A program made the position numbers and the translations under genes. Below are positions 30,438 through 42,391 of a stretch of DNA of 64,000 nucleotides, piece after piece. This DNA is from Caecitellus pseudoparvulus (taxonomy: Eukaryota; Bigyra: Bicosoecida): assembly GCA_965644315.1 (NCBI GenBank), contig CBFFRQ010000013.1, positions 434,001-498,000 of the forward strand. Direction: 5' to 3'. The stretch's first letter is position 1. Each line of letters opens with the position of its first letter. The notes beneath the pieces are model-generated. The model had not been told where the DNA came from. It saw only the letters and a program-made list of their open reading frames with translations, and did not search any database.

Positions 30438-33400
30438 CTAATCGCGGTGGGCCCCCGCCAGGGACGGGAGCACCCCACGAGGCGGAGTGTCGCTGTGCAT
30501 GACTGCCGCTTCCGGCCTCGCCGCGCCAGAGATGGGTGGCAAGGCGCCTGCTGACCGCATGCTTGACGTGCTGGACACCGTCGTGATGGACTGCTCTGGG
30601 GATGCCTGCGGCGCTGCAGCTGCAGGCTTGCGTTCAGCGGCAGAGCGGGCGGGCTGCGGCTCGCCCTCTTCCAGCCCTGGCGTGTCCGGGCTCGCACCCT
30701 GCTTCGCCGCTTGCCGGGCGCGCAGGCGCTGCACGTGCTCCTCGGGCAGACTGAAGGGCCTGGACAGGGAGACAAAGCTGCTCATTGCAACAGCCAGGCT
30801 GCGGCGCTGTCGCCTACTCAGTGCTTGTGACTTGCGCGGAGCTGGGTCAGGGTCTTCCTCTCCCGAGGGATGTGGGCCTTCGTCTGCTGACTCGGTTGGG
30901 CTTGGGGGTGGTGTGGGGGAGACAGCTTCAAGCCCTCGAGCTGACAGCTGGTGCAGCTCTTCGTCTGTCATGCCATGCTGCAGGGCAAGGGACCGGAGTG
31001 CCCGTCGCTGGACAATGACCCGGGACATGAAGCGTGAGATGACAGTTGCTGCCAGGTAGTGCTCGAGGCGCCAGTCTTCCTCCGAGTCACTGTCTTCCTC
31101 CCAGACCAGCTCCTGTGGCACGGTAAACTCCTTGCCCTGTCCGCGAAGGGTTTCTTCGAAGACCCGCTTTGCGAGCGCTTGGCCCATGTCGTGGAACTTC
31201 GCCATGCCATTGGCGGTGACTCGCAAATCAAGTTGGTGCATGCGAGCCTGCAGCTCCCTGTCAGAGGCTTCGTACGCGCCGAATCCCAAGGGCTCCGGCA
31301 GCTGCTGCAGCATCTTGGTGATGCTAGTGGAGGGCACCTCTCCGACGCCTTGGGGGTCGTACAGCACCCACACTTCCCTGAACTGATCAAACTGCTCGTC
31401 GGTCAGCCGCATGCCAGTGTCATCTGTCTCGGAGAAGCCCTCGATGACCACCGCAATGAGCAGGTTCAAGAAGACAAACGTTACGAAAATTGTGAAGGAG
31501 TTGAAGTACACGTAAGCTATCACGGACCCACAGCCGGTGAGGGGCGCACACGTGTCCAGGTTGTCAGAAAAGCCGCACATGTGCTTCTTTTCATCGTACG
31601 GCACGTTGTCCAAGTCCGTGCACTTGTCCGTTTCAGCAGCCTCGTACATGATGCCATTCCAGCTCTCCCCGGTGGACGCTCGCATCAATACAAGCAAGGC
31701 ATTCCCAAAAGTTTCGAAGTTTGCGTGGCGGTCGATGAACTCCCCATGCTGCACTGCCGCGAAAAGTTGCACGCCCATGACAGCGTAAATGAATAGCAGC
31801 AGGAACAATAGCGCTCCGATGTTGCCCAAGGAAGGCAGTGTCAACATGAGGGTCTTGAACAGCTGGTTCAGGCGCCGGGCGCGCTTCACGATGCGGAGGA
31901 CACGCCCAATGCGGAATGTGCGAATGACTGTGGCAACCGAGCCGATGTCCACACCAGTGGCAAAGCGGACGATGATGCCCACGACAGACGCCAGCACAAT
32001 GGTGAAATCAAAGATGTTCCATGACGAGCTGAAGTATGTCATGCGCAAGGCGATGAGCTTCACCACTGCCTCTGCAAGGAAGAGCACAGCAAATATGTAG
32101 TTGATGACCACCAGCGCAAGTGCATATTCAGTCGGCTGACCCCAGAATTCAATGGCCATTGTAAATGTGTTCAAGATGATGCACACCATGATGAAGGCCT
32201 CGAAGAAAGGGTGCATGATGACGTCTTGGGACCACTGCTGCAGAGCGTTGGTCGCAGGGGGTGGGCGCACATACGGCTGCAGCTTCAACATGGCCTCCTG
32301 GGTGCGCACCCACTCCTTCTGCTCTTCAGTCAAGAGTACGCTACCACCATGCTTGATTTTCATCTGGTTGAAGTTGTCGATGACCACACCTACGAACAAG
32401 TTCACCGCAAAGAAGGAACCCACCACCATGAATGCAATGAAAAACCACACCCACCCGGGCCTGAAATCTCGCACAGGCTGCATCTCCACCCCCCGCGCGT
32501 CAACACCTTGCCACATTACGTCCGCCCACCCCTCAGTTGTGCTCATTTCGAACAGCGTCCCGATGGCCTGCAGGATGTTGTCGAAGCGGGACGGCAGCAC
32601 AGCCTCCCACTCGCCACCAAGGACGTCACATAGAGTTCGCGACACAGGTGGCGAAGTCAAGTACTTCGAGGTGTACGAGGACAAGAAGTCTTGCGGCGTG
32701 GCTTCGGCGGGAATGCCGGAGCTGGCTCTGGCAGCCGCATGGTTGGGACTGGAAGCATTGAAGAGCGCGGCATGGAACGGCGTCACATCATTCCATGACA
32801 GGGGGTAGGTGATGAGGGACACCACTGCGGGGGAGAAGGACTCGAAAGCCGAGCCGCCACAAGCAAAGAAGGAGCCCTTGAAGTAGTTCACTGTCAAGAT
32901 GCCGAAAATGAGGAAAAACATCGCACACACAAGCACGACATTGGCGATGCTCTTCATGCTCGCGATCAGCGCGTTCACCACCAAGCGGAGTCCAGGGCGC
33001 CGCGAGACCACTCGCAGTGGACGCAACGCCCGGAGCGCACGCAAAGCTCGCAGGGAAGAGAGGGCAGAGTTTCCGTCCAGGGCCAGGGCTGCGATGGAGA
33101 TGATAACGATGCAGAAGTCCAGGATGTTCCACCCCGACCGCAGGTAAGCACCCTCGTGCATGAAGAAACCGAGGGCGACAATCTTCAGGACCATTTCCAC
33201 GGCAAAGAGGGTCGTCAAGATGATGTCAATGATGCCAATGGCTATGGCTGTGGTGCCGTTGGGATCTAGGAGCGGGTTGTCGATGGCCAGGGTGACCGAG
33301 GAAATGAAGATCAACAGCAAAATGCCGCGGTCGAACCACACGTTGGAAACGACGTCAAACACGTGCCTGCGAAACGCGTTGTCCTTCTCCAAGCAGCACA

Positions 33401-36400
33401 GCGCCCGCCCCTGCAGCTTCTCTTCGATCGGCGGCGGCGCTGGGTTGGGCATCATCGTCTGACGACGGCGCTTGGCTTGCTTGGTTTGATTGCTGATGCC
33501 CAAGGGGGACAGGATACGGTCCATGACACTGCCTCGTCGAGCGCCTCTCCCACCACGTGCCCGCTTTGGGACCCTGCGAGCCGGGCCAGGCGGCTTGGGA
33601 TGACTGTGGCCAACGCCGGAAGCCTGCCCAGCATCGGAGCTGGGAGTGCGTGTCGAGGAGCTTGCTGACCGTACGTGCACCGACACCGGGCGGCTGGAAG
33701 CTCCAGGGCTCGTGTCGATGATGCGCACAGTCGGTCGCTTGGGGGCAGGGGCTCCCGCGGGAGCCCCTGGCGGAGCACCTGGGCGCCGAGGTGGAGGTCC
33801 AGGCCGTCGGCGGGCGCCACCGGGCACAGTGCCGACCCCTGCGCCTGGGGACGGCGACTCCGACTGCTCAGGGGACACGTGTGCCTGAATGGGGGGAGGG
33901 CTGCTTGGGAGGTGACTTGCGCTGCGTGCTGCCTGCCCCTCAATGGGCACCACACGGCGACTGCCATCACCTCGGCTAGGCATGCCAGCCGGCCTGCGGT
34001 GCACGTGCCCTGACACCACCGCACACAGCTTCCTGTACCAAGGTAGGTCTTCATAGTATGGTGTATCGTCAAACGCGTCGCTGATGAACCGCGACTGCCG
34101 GCGTTGAACGCCCCGCTCCTCATCCTCTTCAGCACGTCGGGTTGCAGCCACCCAGCCCAGGGTGGAAGATGCGCGTTGGGAGGCTGAGGACAGCAGAGAG
34201 GACACGCTCCGGCTCAGGTTGCGCTTTGGCTTTGCGCCTGGACCGTCTGCCGACACCTGCCGCTTGTGGTCAGGGCCAACCTGTTTCCCCGAGAGGTCGA
34301 TGCCTTCAAAGTTGCCAAGAAGGATGGCCAGGAACAAGTTCAGCACAATGAAGTTGCCTAGAACGACCAGAAGGATAAAGTACACCACCGCTCCACCGCC
34401 CACAGCTCGCCATGCGTCGTACATGACGGAGTTCCAGTTCTCCCCCGTCAGAATCATGAACACTGTGGCAATGGCGTTCGTCAGGTTGTCGAAGTTTGAC
34501 CTGGGCCGGTCAAACTGGCCATCATCGCAAGGCCCTTGGCCTGCCGAGGGCACTTGCAGCCCAGTGTCGGGAGCGAAGCAGAGCTGGTTCGCGAAGAATT
34601 GCATGCCCACTAGCGCGAAGATGTACATGAACAGCATCAGCAAAATTGCAAAGTTTGCGATGTCGTTGACAGTCTTCAAGATTGTCGTCAGCAGATTGCG
34701 GAGGGAGGGCCATGAGGCTGCCAGCTTGAACACGCGGAAGAGGCGGAAGGTGCGCAGGGCTGAAATGGCGCTGCTCTGGCCCGCCAAGTCTGCCTCCGGT
34801 GTCAGGAACGCAGGGGGGGTCACGATGAGCTCCACCAGGGACAGGACGACAATGGCAGCGTCAAACAGGTTGAATGCATCGCGCGCGTACTCTGGAGGGC
34901 CAAGCCCAATCAGCTTGAGGATCATTTCCAGCGCAAACAGCACCGTGCAGACAAAGTTGATGATCTCCAGCACATTGCTTTCATCTGTTGTGATGGGGTA
35001 CCGGTCAGCCGCCAGCACGCCCGTGTTCACAATGATGAGAGCCGTCACGCTGCCTGTGAACAGGTCGTCTCGCACGAGGCCATGCACCCACCGCCGGCAC
35101 CACCCAGCATTTAGCCACACTTCCCTTCGGCGCACCTCCGCCAGGCGGGTAGGGGGTGGAATGGCTTTGTTTGTGACCCACGAACCATACCGGCGCACGG
35201 CAGCGGAGCCAGAACTAGCTGCAGTTTCTACAGATGTGCTGGAGTCCGCGCGTTCAACGGTCTTGCCCTTGGAGGGCTGTGGACTGCTGCGCAGGCCATG
35301 CTCTCGCCTTGACGCCTTGATGGCTTGCAGCTTAGCCTGGGCTTCGTACAGCTCCGTTTCTCCAAGGCTGCGCGAGAGGCGCCCGAGGGCAGCGACGCCC
35401 TTGCTCTCGGCACCACGCCCAGCCATCGGAACAGGAGAGCCACCGCTCTTCAAGGAGTCCTTTCCAGGGGTGCTGCGCCCAGCCGTCTCCATGCGCTCGC
35501 GCAAATCATAACTCATGGTGGGGGACCGCCGCTGGGCGCCCGGATGGGCTGCAGCTCCACCGCCGCGTTTCGTGCCGGGGTCTGTGTTGGGAGGGGAGCG
35601 GTGAGCCACTGATGCACTCGGGGTCCCACTGCCCGTGCCAGCCGCCACAGCAGTGGTAGGCGGCTGAAGTCCGGCATGTGGGGCCGTCATGGGGGCCTCC
35701 TGATCACCATGTGAAGCATCTTGCTGCCGTGACTGTGCTCTCGCAGCACGGTTCTCAGGATCAGCGCTGCTTGCGCCAATCATGCTGAGGGGAGCCCCGC
35801 CGCCACTGGCGTCTGCGTGCCCACCAGAGGCGACAGAGTTATCTGTCGCCTGGGACGCAAAGCCAATGCCTGCCAGCTGCTGCCCATCTGGGTGGGCAGG
35901 TGCGGTCAGGTCCCCGCTGCCACCAGCGGGAGTGTCCACTCCTCCACTGGACGACGGAGTCTTGGTCCCAGACGGGAGCGGCCCTTTGACGTCTCCCGCT
36001 GCTTCAGCTACGCGTGCTGCAGCGCGGAAGTGTGCAAGTTTCTGCTGAGCTGCCTTGCGCTTGGCCGAGTGCTTTCGGGACTTCTTCTGCTCCTCTGCCT
36101 GCTCCTCACTCTGCCCCTTGGAGAAGTTGTCCCAGATAACAGCCAGCGTCAAGTTGAGCAGAAAGAAAGAACCAAAGAGCACGAGGACAATGAAATACGC
36201 CCCTGACACGACGGGGCTGTACACATCCATGGTGTGGTACATGATGGTCGTCCACCCTTCCAGCGTGATGGCTTGGAAGATGGCCAAGAGCGCGATGCCG
36301 ATGTTATCAAAGACAATGAACCCCCAGTTCAACGACTCCGCAAAGGTGCCCGCTTCAACGACTGACTCGGAGGAGAAGCGAGGGTTCCCTAAGAAGTCGT

Positions 36401-37964
36401 AGTCGCTGCCACACCAACGTGCCTGAGCCGCATTAGGACACCTGTGCAGCCCTGCTTCGCCGACAGTGCAGAAGCTTTCATCCTCTGGGTCCACGGGCCA
36501 GAAGCAAGGCTGAGGGGTTGACCAAGGAGAGGAGTCCTTGGTCCAACTGTCGTCTATGAGCGCTGCGCCTGGCAAGCACGGCTCGAACAAAGAGCTGTTG
36601 AGCAAGCTGCTCATGGACAAGCCCAGCGTCGAGTTCGTCAGCAGGGCTTCACTTCCAGCGCTAGCAGAGGAGTTGGCGATCAAGTCTCTGCAGGCATCAC
36701 TGTTAGGTTGTTGGCAGGCTTGCAGGCCATCACCGCCCACGAACTTGACCGGCACTGATGTCAGCCGACAGCGCGTGTGTAGCAGCCCAGCCCACAGCTG
36801 CAAGCCCAGAATGCCGAAAATGGCGAAGACAAACAGCAACAGCGCGACAACATTGAGCAAGCCCGGAATAGACTCCAGGAGGCTGGAGACCAGCAGTCGC
36901 ATGCCTGCAAGATGAGTGGATGGCGGGCGTTGAGGGCAGAGCGCGGCTTCGCAAAGCAGCGAGGACCACACTCACCTGGGAGGACCACCAGGCTTCGCAG
37001 CGGGCGCAGCACCCGGATGGTTCGCAGGGCACTGATGTTGGGCACGCCTGGGACGATGGCGATGAGCCTGTGGGCAAAGCGCGAAGGGAAAGTGACAGGG
37101 TCGCTGCGACGTCGGCAACTGCAGGCACCTTGACACAGCTGCCACGCACCCGCCCATGACGACAACGAAGTCAAGGACATTCCAAGCATCACGCAGGTAT
37201 GAACCCTTGCCCCAGACGAATCCCATGGCAGTGATCTTCATGAAGCACTCGATGGTGAAGAGGATCGTGAAAACCAGCTCAGACTCCAGCGTCACCCGGT
37301 TGCGCAGGGATGAGTCCGAGAGAGAGCCGTCCTTATTCACTTCGCTATAGTCAGGCAGTCCAAGGATGATGCTGTTGGCCAAGATGAGCAGTCTGAGCGC
37401 GAGGGTGGGGAGTGAGGTGCATGAGTCCCGCCTGGACGGTACGCAAACACAGGCGTCATCGCCCGTGCTCGCTGCAGTGGGTGATGACGTGCGGGACCTT
37501 ACGGGCCCCAAGCGCACAAAGGACGCCTGGCCTCCGCCGCGATGGTCCTCTCCTGCCGCGTGGCCAGCGTGCAGGTGACGTTGGCTGCGGAGGCTGCACT
37601 CACAGAACGAAACGCTCGAACCAAACCCACTGCGTGAGCTCAACTAGCGCTTGCCTAACCCTATTGTCGCGTTCAAGGCAAAAGAGACTTCGCTTCGCAA
37701 ACTGTGGGCAGCATCGCACCGGGGTTAGGCGAATGAGTGACCACCAGCGGCGTGCTTGAGCGGCGGGCGTTTCGCGCGCACCTTCACTGTCTTGCCGTGC
37801 ACTTCGTACACTGCGTAGTCCTCCTCATCGGACGCGGATGAGGACAGCGTACCCCGCCTGCGAAGTCGCTTCCCCTCCCGTTCAGGCTCTGCGTCGTCCA
37901 CCATTTCGTGCTGGCCTTGGGACACGCGAGCTGAAGAGCTATCGCTTGCCACCAACTCTGCCAT
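30438..37964 (-). CDS. Four-domain voltage-gated Ca2+ channel alpha-1 subunit (EEEE filter)
   Basis: Exons 37782-37964, 37604-37701, 37150-37392, 36976-37067 and 30438-36904 join in phase to 2360 aa. The protein starts MAELVASDSS and enters domain I at RSLFCLERDNRVRQALVEL. Each domain has a recognisable S4, for example ALRTIRVLRPLRSL (I), ALRTFRLFRVFKL (II), SLRALRALRALRPLRVV (III) and VIRTFRIGRVLRIVKRARRL (IV). The pore loops read TLEGW, TGENW, TTEGW and TGESW near residues 419, 1026, 1662 and 1951. All four domains therefore carry Glu, predicting Ca2+ selectivity. After domain IV is the EF-hand-like segment QFREVWVLYDPQGVGEVP and LPEPLGF. Very long low-complexity Pro/Ser/Gly linkers join I-II and II-III. 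In flagellated algae such channels sit in the cilium (CAV2); that role is inferred here. Confidence 0.93.
33747..33768. repeat. 22-bp perfect palindrome inside the Ca2+-channel II-III linker
   Basis: The arms AGGGGCTCCCG and CGGGAGCCCCT form a gapless perfect inverted repeat within codons for a Pro/Gly/Ala-rich linker. It may simply reflect GC-rich proline and glycine codons. Confidence 0.8.
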
Positions 37965-38296
37965 GGTGGTGCAGCGCCGTTCCCGCACAGTCTGCCGCTG
38001 ATGCCAGAGGCTTCGCTATTGCAGCACGGGCTCCAAATCAAGGCGTTTCTCACGGCAAGGCAAAGCAAGCCTGCCAAAAACCTGCCGAACCTCAGGTCGG
38101 ATAGGCCAGTGGCGTTTGCATTTGCGGTGTGAATGTTGTCTTGCTGGGTCAGGGCGTACGCTGTGACCTGGCCATGCCCGAAGCTGCATCTAGTGCAGCG
38201 TACAGTGCTCAACGGAGCTGAACACTTGCCAGGTGCTTCCAGCCTGCTGCGATTCGTGCCAGGCAGCAGCTGGGAGGCGGGGGCAAAACTGCCGAG
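37965..38296. promoter_or_regulatory. Intergenic region upstream of the Ca2+ channel
   Basis: 332 bp between the channel ATG and the 3' end of the PTPMT1-like gene, both on the minus strand. No coding exon, TATA box or repeat was recognised. It should hold the channel promoter and the phosphatase 3' UTR. Confidence 0.4.
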
Positions 38297-39115
38297 TTAT
38301 CGCAGCACACAGCGCCTGGCCGTCTCGCGACAGCTACTGCTACCGGCCCCTGCGGCCCAGAATTCGTTCACAACAGAGCAGTGACTCTTGTCGTTGGCAT
38401 GCAGCCGAGCAGCTCTGATGCGCTTCATGGCTGTGGCTGGGCTCCAATTGTGGCACTGCCCAAGTATGCACAATCCCATGATGACAGAGCGGCCCCTGCC
38501 TGCTTTGCAATGCACCAGCACACGACCATGGTGTGTTTCAGTCCATCCCTCCTGCTGCAGCGTCCTCAGTGCAAAATCTGTTCCTTCACGGCACTGCTGC
38601 ATGGTTGGAGCTGTCATATCCTGGCATGGCAGCCACAAGTAATCAAAGCCAAGCTTGCGAAGCTCTGCGGCATCGTGCTGCCACTCAGAGCACATGTTGA
38701 TGATTGCGACGACACCAGCCTGCCGCAGCTCTTCAAAATCGGAGCGAAAGAGGGGAACAGCGCCCACCATCAGTTTTGTGCCAGGCACAAGATCCCACAG
38801 CCGGCGTTGCGAGGGGATCAAGAGTGCCCACGCGCGTGCAAAGGCAACGGTGGGCCAGAAAGCAAGATAAAGGTACCACACCTTCAGCCATGGGAGGTCA
38901 TCAAGAAGGCGACGGAAGGCAGCCCACACCTTCGCACATGCCTGCATGCCTTGCGGTAATTGACGCCAGACGAAACCACAGCCACTTGTGCTGCGCTTGA
39001 GAAGCGCAGAGCTGGCGTAGAACCCCGCCCGGGCGACTTCCTTAACTAAGCGATGGAAGGGGTGCTTGAGCACCAGGGGGATGTTGGAGAATGTAAACTT
39101 GCTGTCGTTCTGCAT
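38297..39115 (-). CDS. PTPMT1-like dual-specificity phosphatase
   Basis: Intronless, 272 aa. The active site VHCKAGRGRS fits the CX5R loop (C203, R209). The general acid is the Asp of PCQDMTAP (D166). The upstream motif LMVGAVPLFRSDFEELRQAGV is typical of PTPMT1/PLIP phosphatases, which dephosphorylate phosphatidylglycerophosphate in cardiolipin synthesis. A hydrophobic segment VWYLYLAFWPTVAFARAWALL precedes it. The ATG lies immediately after the TGA of the upstream sulfotransferase-like gene on the same strand (TGA-ATG). Either the true start is further in (for example MQACAKVW at residue 57) or transcription units overlap. The C-terminus is slightly low-complexity and may be spliced differently. 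Confidence 0.8.
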   Translation of the reverse strand: MQNDSKFTFSNIPLVLKHPFHRLVKEVARAGFYASSALLKRSTSGCGFVWRQLPQGMQACAKVWAAFRRLLDDLPWLKVWYLYLAFWPTVAFARAWALLIPSQRRLWDLVPGTKLMVGAVPLFRSDFEELRQAGVVAIINMCSEWQHDAAELRKLGFDYLWLPCQDMTAPTMQQCREGTDFALRTLQQEGWTETHHGRVLVHCKAGRGRSVIMGLCILGQCHNWSPATAMKRIRAARLHANDKSHCSVVNEFWAAGAGSSSCRETARRCVLR

Positions 39116-41245
39116 TCAGGTCGCCGATTTGGCCTCTGGCCCGGCCTTGGCCTCAGGCTCCTTGGCCTTGGCCTCTGGCTCGGCCTTAGCCTCTGACTCC
39201 TCGGGCTCGGCCTTGGCCTCTGGCTCGGCCTTAGCCTCTGACTCCTCGGGCTCGGCCTTGGCCTTGCTACCAGGCGTCTGAGTCGCTGGTGCCTTCGCGG
39301 GAGAGGGCTTTCTCTTGGCTGCTTCCTCCGCAAGTTTCAGTGCTGCAGCAGCGTCCTGAGCTGCTTTTTCTGCCGCCACGGCGGCTGCTTTCGCTTGCGC
39401 GAGCGGGTCAGCAGCAGAAGCACTTTCGCGGCCCTCGGCCTGCTTAGTGCCACTGGCGTCTGCGGGCTTGCTCTTGTCCTTCACTATTTTTGCTGTTGGC
39501 TTCGTGGGCGGTGGCTTGCCCTCACCCTTTCCTGCAGCAGGCTTGGGGATGTTCCCCACTGCCTCTTTTACTCCCACGCGATCAAGCGGCACGGTTGATT
39601 CTGAGGCCTTGAAGCGCTGCTTACGCTTCGCGATAAGCGAGTCCCAGTATGCTTCGTCTTGAATCAAATGTGAGTTCCCTCCCTCCTTTAGCCAGGCATG
39701 CTCCGACTTGAGGTAGTCACTCTGCCCAGCGGACAGACCAGGTGCCGAGAGCGCAAGGTCAAGGAGAGCGGCATATTGCGGGTACATGTACATGCGTGAC
39801 CAAAAAACAACCTCAGCTGTCAGCACCTCGGTTTTACGTGCGTTGTCTGTGCCAAATTCTTGCTCCTTTCCGAATTGCATGCGGGACTTTGAGTACAGGC
39901 CGGCGGTGGCGTTGACGAGATCCTTGGCAGTATCGTCGAGCTGCAAGCCAAAGAGATCCTGCATGATGGTGAAAGCCATAGGTTTCAAACTATTATAGTG
40001 TACGTGCCACCCCGGTGGCACCGGGATACCATCCTGTTTCATCGAGGCTGCCGCTGCAATGGGCACATCGTTGAGGTTGGCAACGTATGCAGCACAGTAC
40101 TGCTTCTTGGACGCCACCCGCGGCTCGGTGCCGTTGCCAGCGAGTATGGCACGGACTTGGGGCTCTGGTCGCTTCTTTTGAGTGCGAGTGCAAGGCGGGT
40201 CGACGTCTTTGGGCAAGGGGCGCGCCCCTTGCATGCGAAACATGGACACCATGACATCCTCTGGACGCCGGAAGAGGTACACCCACGGAGTCTTGGGGAA
40301 GGTCTCCCACAGCATGCGCACGTAGGACGGGGAGGTTACCATTTGGAACTTCAGGTACAGGCCAGAGTAGCCGCGGACCCGCGTCATGGCGGCGAGGACG
40401 ACTTTCAGCGCCCGCGCTCGCTCATCTGGTGGCATGGCACCAGAGCGCAGGACGTCAAGGGGGGGCGGGCTCTCTGAATACACCAAGGCTGTCTTGGGCG
40501 CTGCAAGCATGTTTGCCAGCAGGGTGGAACCCACTCGCATTTCGTGCAGGATCATCCCAGAAGGACTCAAAGGCGGAAAGTCGTCGGCAAACTGACCAGT
40601 GAACTTGCCAGCAGCCTCAGCGGCAATCCACGGCTCCAACACGGCTGCAATACCAGCAAGAGGCATGACGAGTCTGTTCGTGGGCTTGTTGCATCGGCTG
40701 ATCTTCAGCATGTCTTGGAACATGGGCGTTGCAGCAGGCTCCTGTGCAAACCAAGGGGTAGCGACATGTGCCTCCACGTGGAGCGACGCACACAGCGACG
40801 CACACAGCGACTCTGGGGGCACAGCGCACTATGGATGTGTGACACAACAAAGACAACACCACATTTCGCCAGGCACACTGCCTGGTCTTACGGGGGTGTG
40901 CGCTGAGGCAGCAGCCAAGGCGAACAGCATGGCAGCGTTTCATCTTACATCTGCATGTTTTTCCCAGAGCAGCTTGCACATCACCACCGACGTGCTGTTG
41001 AAGTCACGCCCCATCAAGACACGAATGGGAGTGAATCCACCAGACAGGTCCTCTGCAGTGGGGTTGGGCAGCGTACGCGCTTGCTTGCCGCCCTTTCCCC
41101 TCTGGGCTCTCCCGCCGCCTGGTGCTGGTGGTCCGCTAGGCCCCCGTTGCAGCAGCCGCTGTCCCGTCCCCTCCACCGCTTCGGCTGTGCCAAGGCACAG
41201 TAACCATGCCACCAGACCACAAAGAGCAAGCTGCACACCTTTCAT
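39116..41245 (-). CDS. Secretory sulfotransferase-like protein with repetitive acidic/basic tail
   Basis: Exons 40949-41245 and 39116-40741 join phase 0 at WEKHAD/EPAATPMF to 640 aa. A signal peptide is clear: MKGVQLALCGLVAWLLCLG then TAEA. The catalytic region has ILHEMRVGSTLLANML, like the 5'-phosphosulfate loop of PAPS sulfotransferases. It also has WVYLFRRPEDVMVSMF, like the 3'-phosphate-binding R..(8)..S motif. Cys residues fit a lumenal enzyme. The last 170 residues are Lys/Ala/Glu/Pro-rich and contain a 45-bp tandem repeat. The acceptor substrate is unknown. The stop codon abuts the next ATG. Confidence 0.65.
39177..39266. repeat. 45-bp minisatellite, two copies, coding
   Basis: Two consecutive near-identical 45-bp units encode EAKAEPEESEAKAEP-type 15-residue repeats at the C-terminus of the sulfotransferase-like protein. 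Shorter related EAKAEPE units flank them. Confidence 0.85.
40782..40811. repeat. 12-bp tandem repeat (AGCGACGCACAC) in intron
   Basis: About 2.5 copies inside the 207-nt intron 40742-40948 of the sulfotransferase-like gene. Confidence 0.7.
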
Positions 41246-41648
41246 GGTCTTGTGGCACTCCACAACCTGGGGCGAGGGCCTGTGGCTCTCAGCACAGGCC
41301 ACGGGAAGCGCCCCAGGTACACGCAAGGGCAGGGTCCCAGGGAAGGGTGAAGTGGGCGTGAGCCCCTTCAGACTGTGTGCATCATTCAGTGGTTGTGCGA
41401 TGGATGAGGGTGTTATTTTTTCCATGACCTCAGGCGACTGCACACTCTCCCTGCCAGCTTACAACCGCACAGCTCTCGACGCAAGCTGCGCAAGGACGGG
41501 GGCAAAACTGTACTTCAACAAAGGCGTCGCTTTATCACAACTTTCATGCTTCGGGTGCATGGCACTTCCTTCCAGTGCTCTGGATTCTCCACTTGCTTGC
41601 TCCGCTTTGCCTGGGCGCGTGCGGAAATCGACGCCTCGCGCAGTCAAA
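41246..41648. promoter_or_regulatory. Divergent intergenic region between sulfotransferase-like and p24 genes
   Basis: 403 bp. Open frames cross it but have no recognisable similarity. GCGGAAATCG, one mismatch from the recurrent decamer, lies 18 bp before the p24 ATG. Confidence 0.4.
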
Positions 41649-42374
41649 ATGGGCTGCACGGCAGGCCTATCTCTGTTTGTATTGGGAGTAGTGCTGGCCA
41701 ACTCTGCGCAAGGAATCCTTCAAGTTGACGTGGAGGGCTCAGAGCCCCAGTGCTTTTTTGAAGAGCTGCGGGGCGGCTCGACACTCAGTCTGGCGTGAGT
41801 GCGGCAGGGCGGACACAACTCGACGCAGCGCCTGACTCGCTCCCTTGGCTTTTGCAGGTGGGAAGTTGTGGACTCTGATGGCTGGTATGATTTATCGGTG
41901 TCTCTGCGTGCTTTAGATGGCGAAGGGGGATTCAACACACTGTACGAAGTTGAGGCTGCACTGGTGTCAGGGTCCAAGACGGTGGAAGTGATGCCAGCCA
42001 TGCACACGGCACAGTACGAGCTCTGTTTTTCAAACGACGGCGCCACGAGATCACGCAAGACGGTTGCATTCGACTTCTCTGTGGGCTCCACCTCAGCTAG
42101 CCTTCGAGACAGTGTGGGTACACTTGAGCACCAGGCAGCTGTGCAAAACGAAGTGACCAAACTTGCCCGTCGCCTGGCCAGCATCCAAGTAGAAGCAGCG
42201 CTCATGCGGCGACGTGAAGAAGAAGCACGAAACACCAACGAATCCACCAATGCTCGAGTGCAGTGGTTCGGCCTTCTGGACATCCTCATCATCGCCTTGG
42301 CCGGAGCTGCGCAGGTGTACTCTGTTCTCACCATGTTCAAGTCCAAACTCCCTGCAGGCACCGGTTGGTGGTAA
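41649..42374 (+). CDS. p24/TMED/EMP24 cargo receptor
   Basis: Early-secretory-pathway membrane protein of COPI and COPII vesicles. Exons 41649-41794 and 41858-42374 join in phase at SLA/WEVVDSDGW, for 220 aa. A signal peptide (MGCTAGLSLFVLGVVLANS AQG) precedes the GOLD domain starting ILQVDVEGSEPQCFFEEL. Then come YELCFSND, a coiled-coil stalk (VTKLARRLASIQVEAALMRR) and the membrane span FGLLDILIIALAGAAQVYSV. The tail FKSKLPAGTGWW lacks the usual dilysine and diphenylalanine signals, so retrieval may depend on partner subunits. Its stop lies 17 bp from that of the convergent RecQ gene. Confidence 0.88.
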
Positions 42375-42391
42375 ATGACCACACTCTGCAC

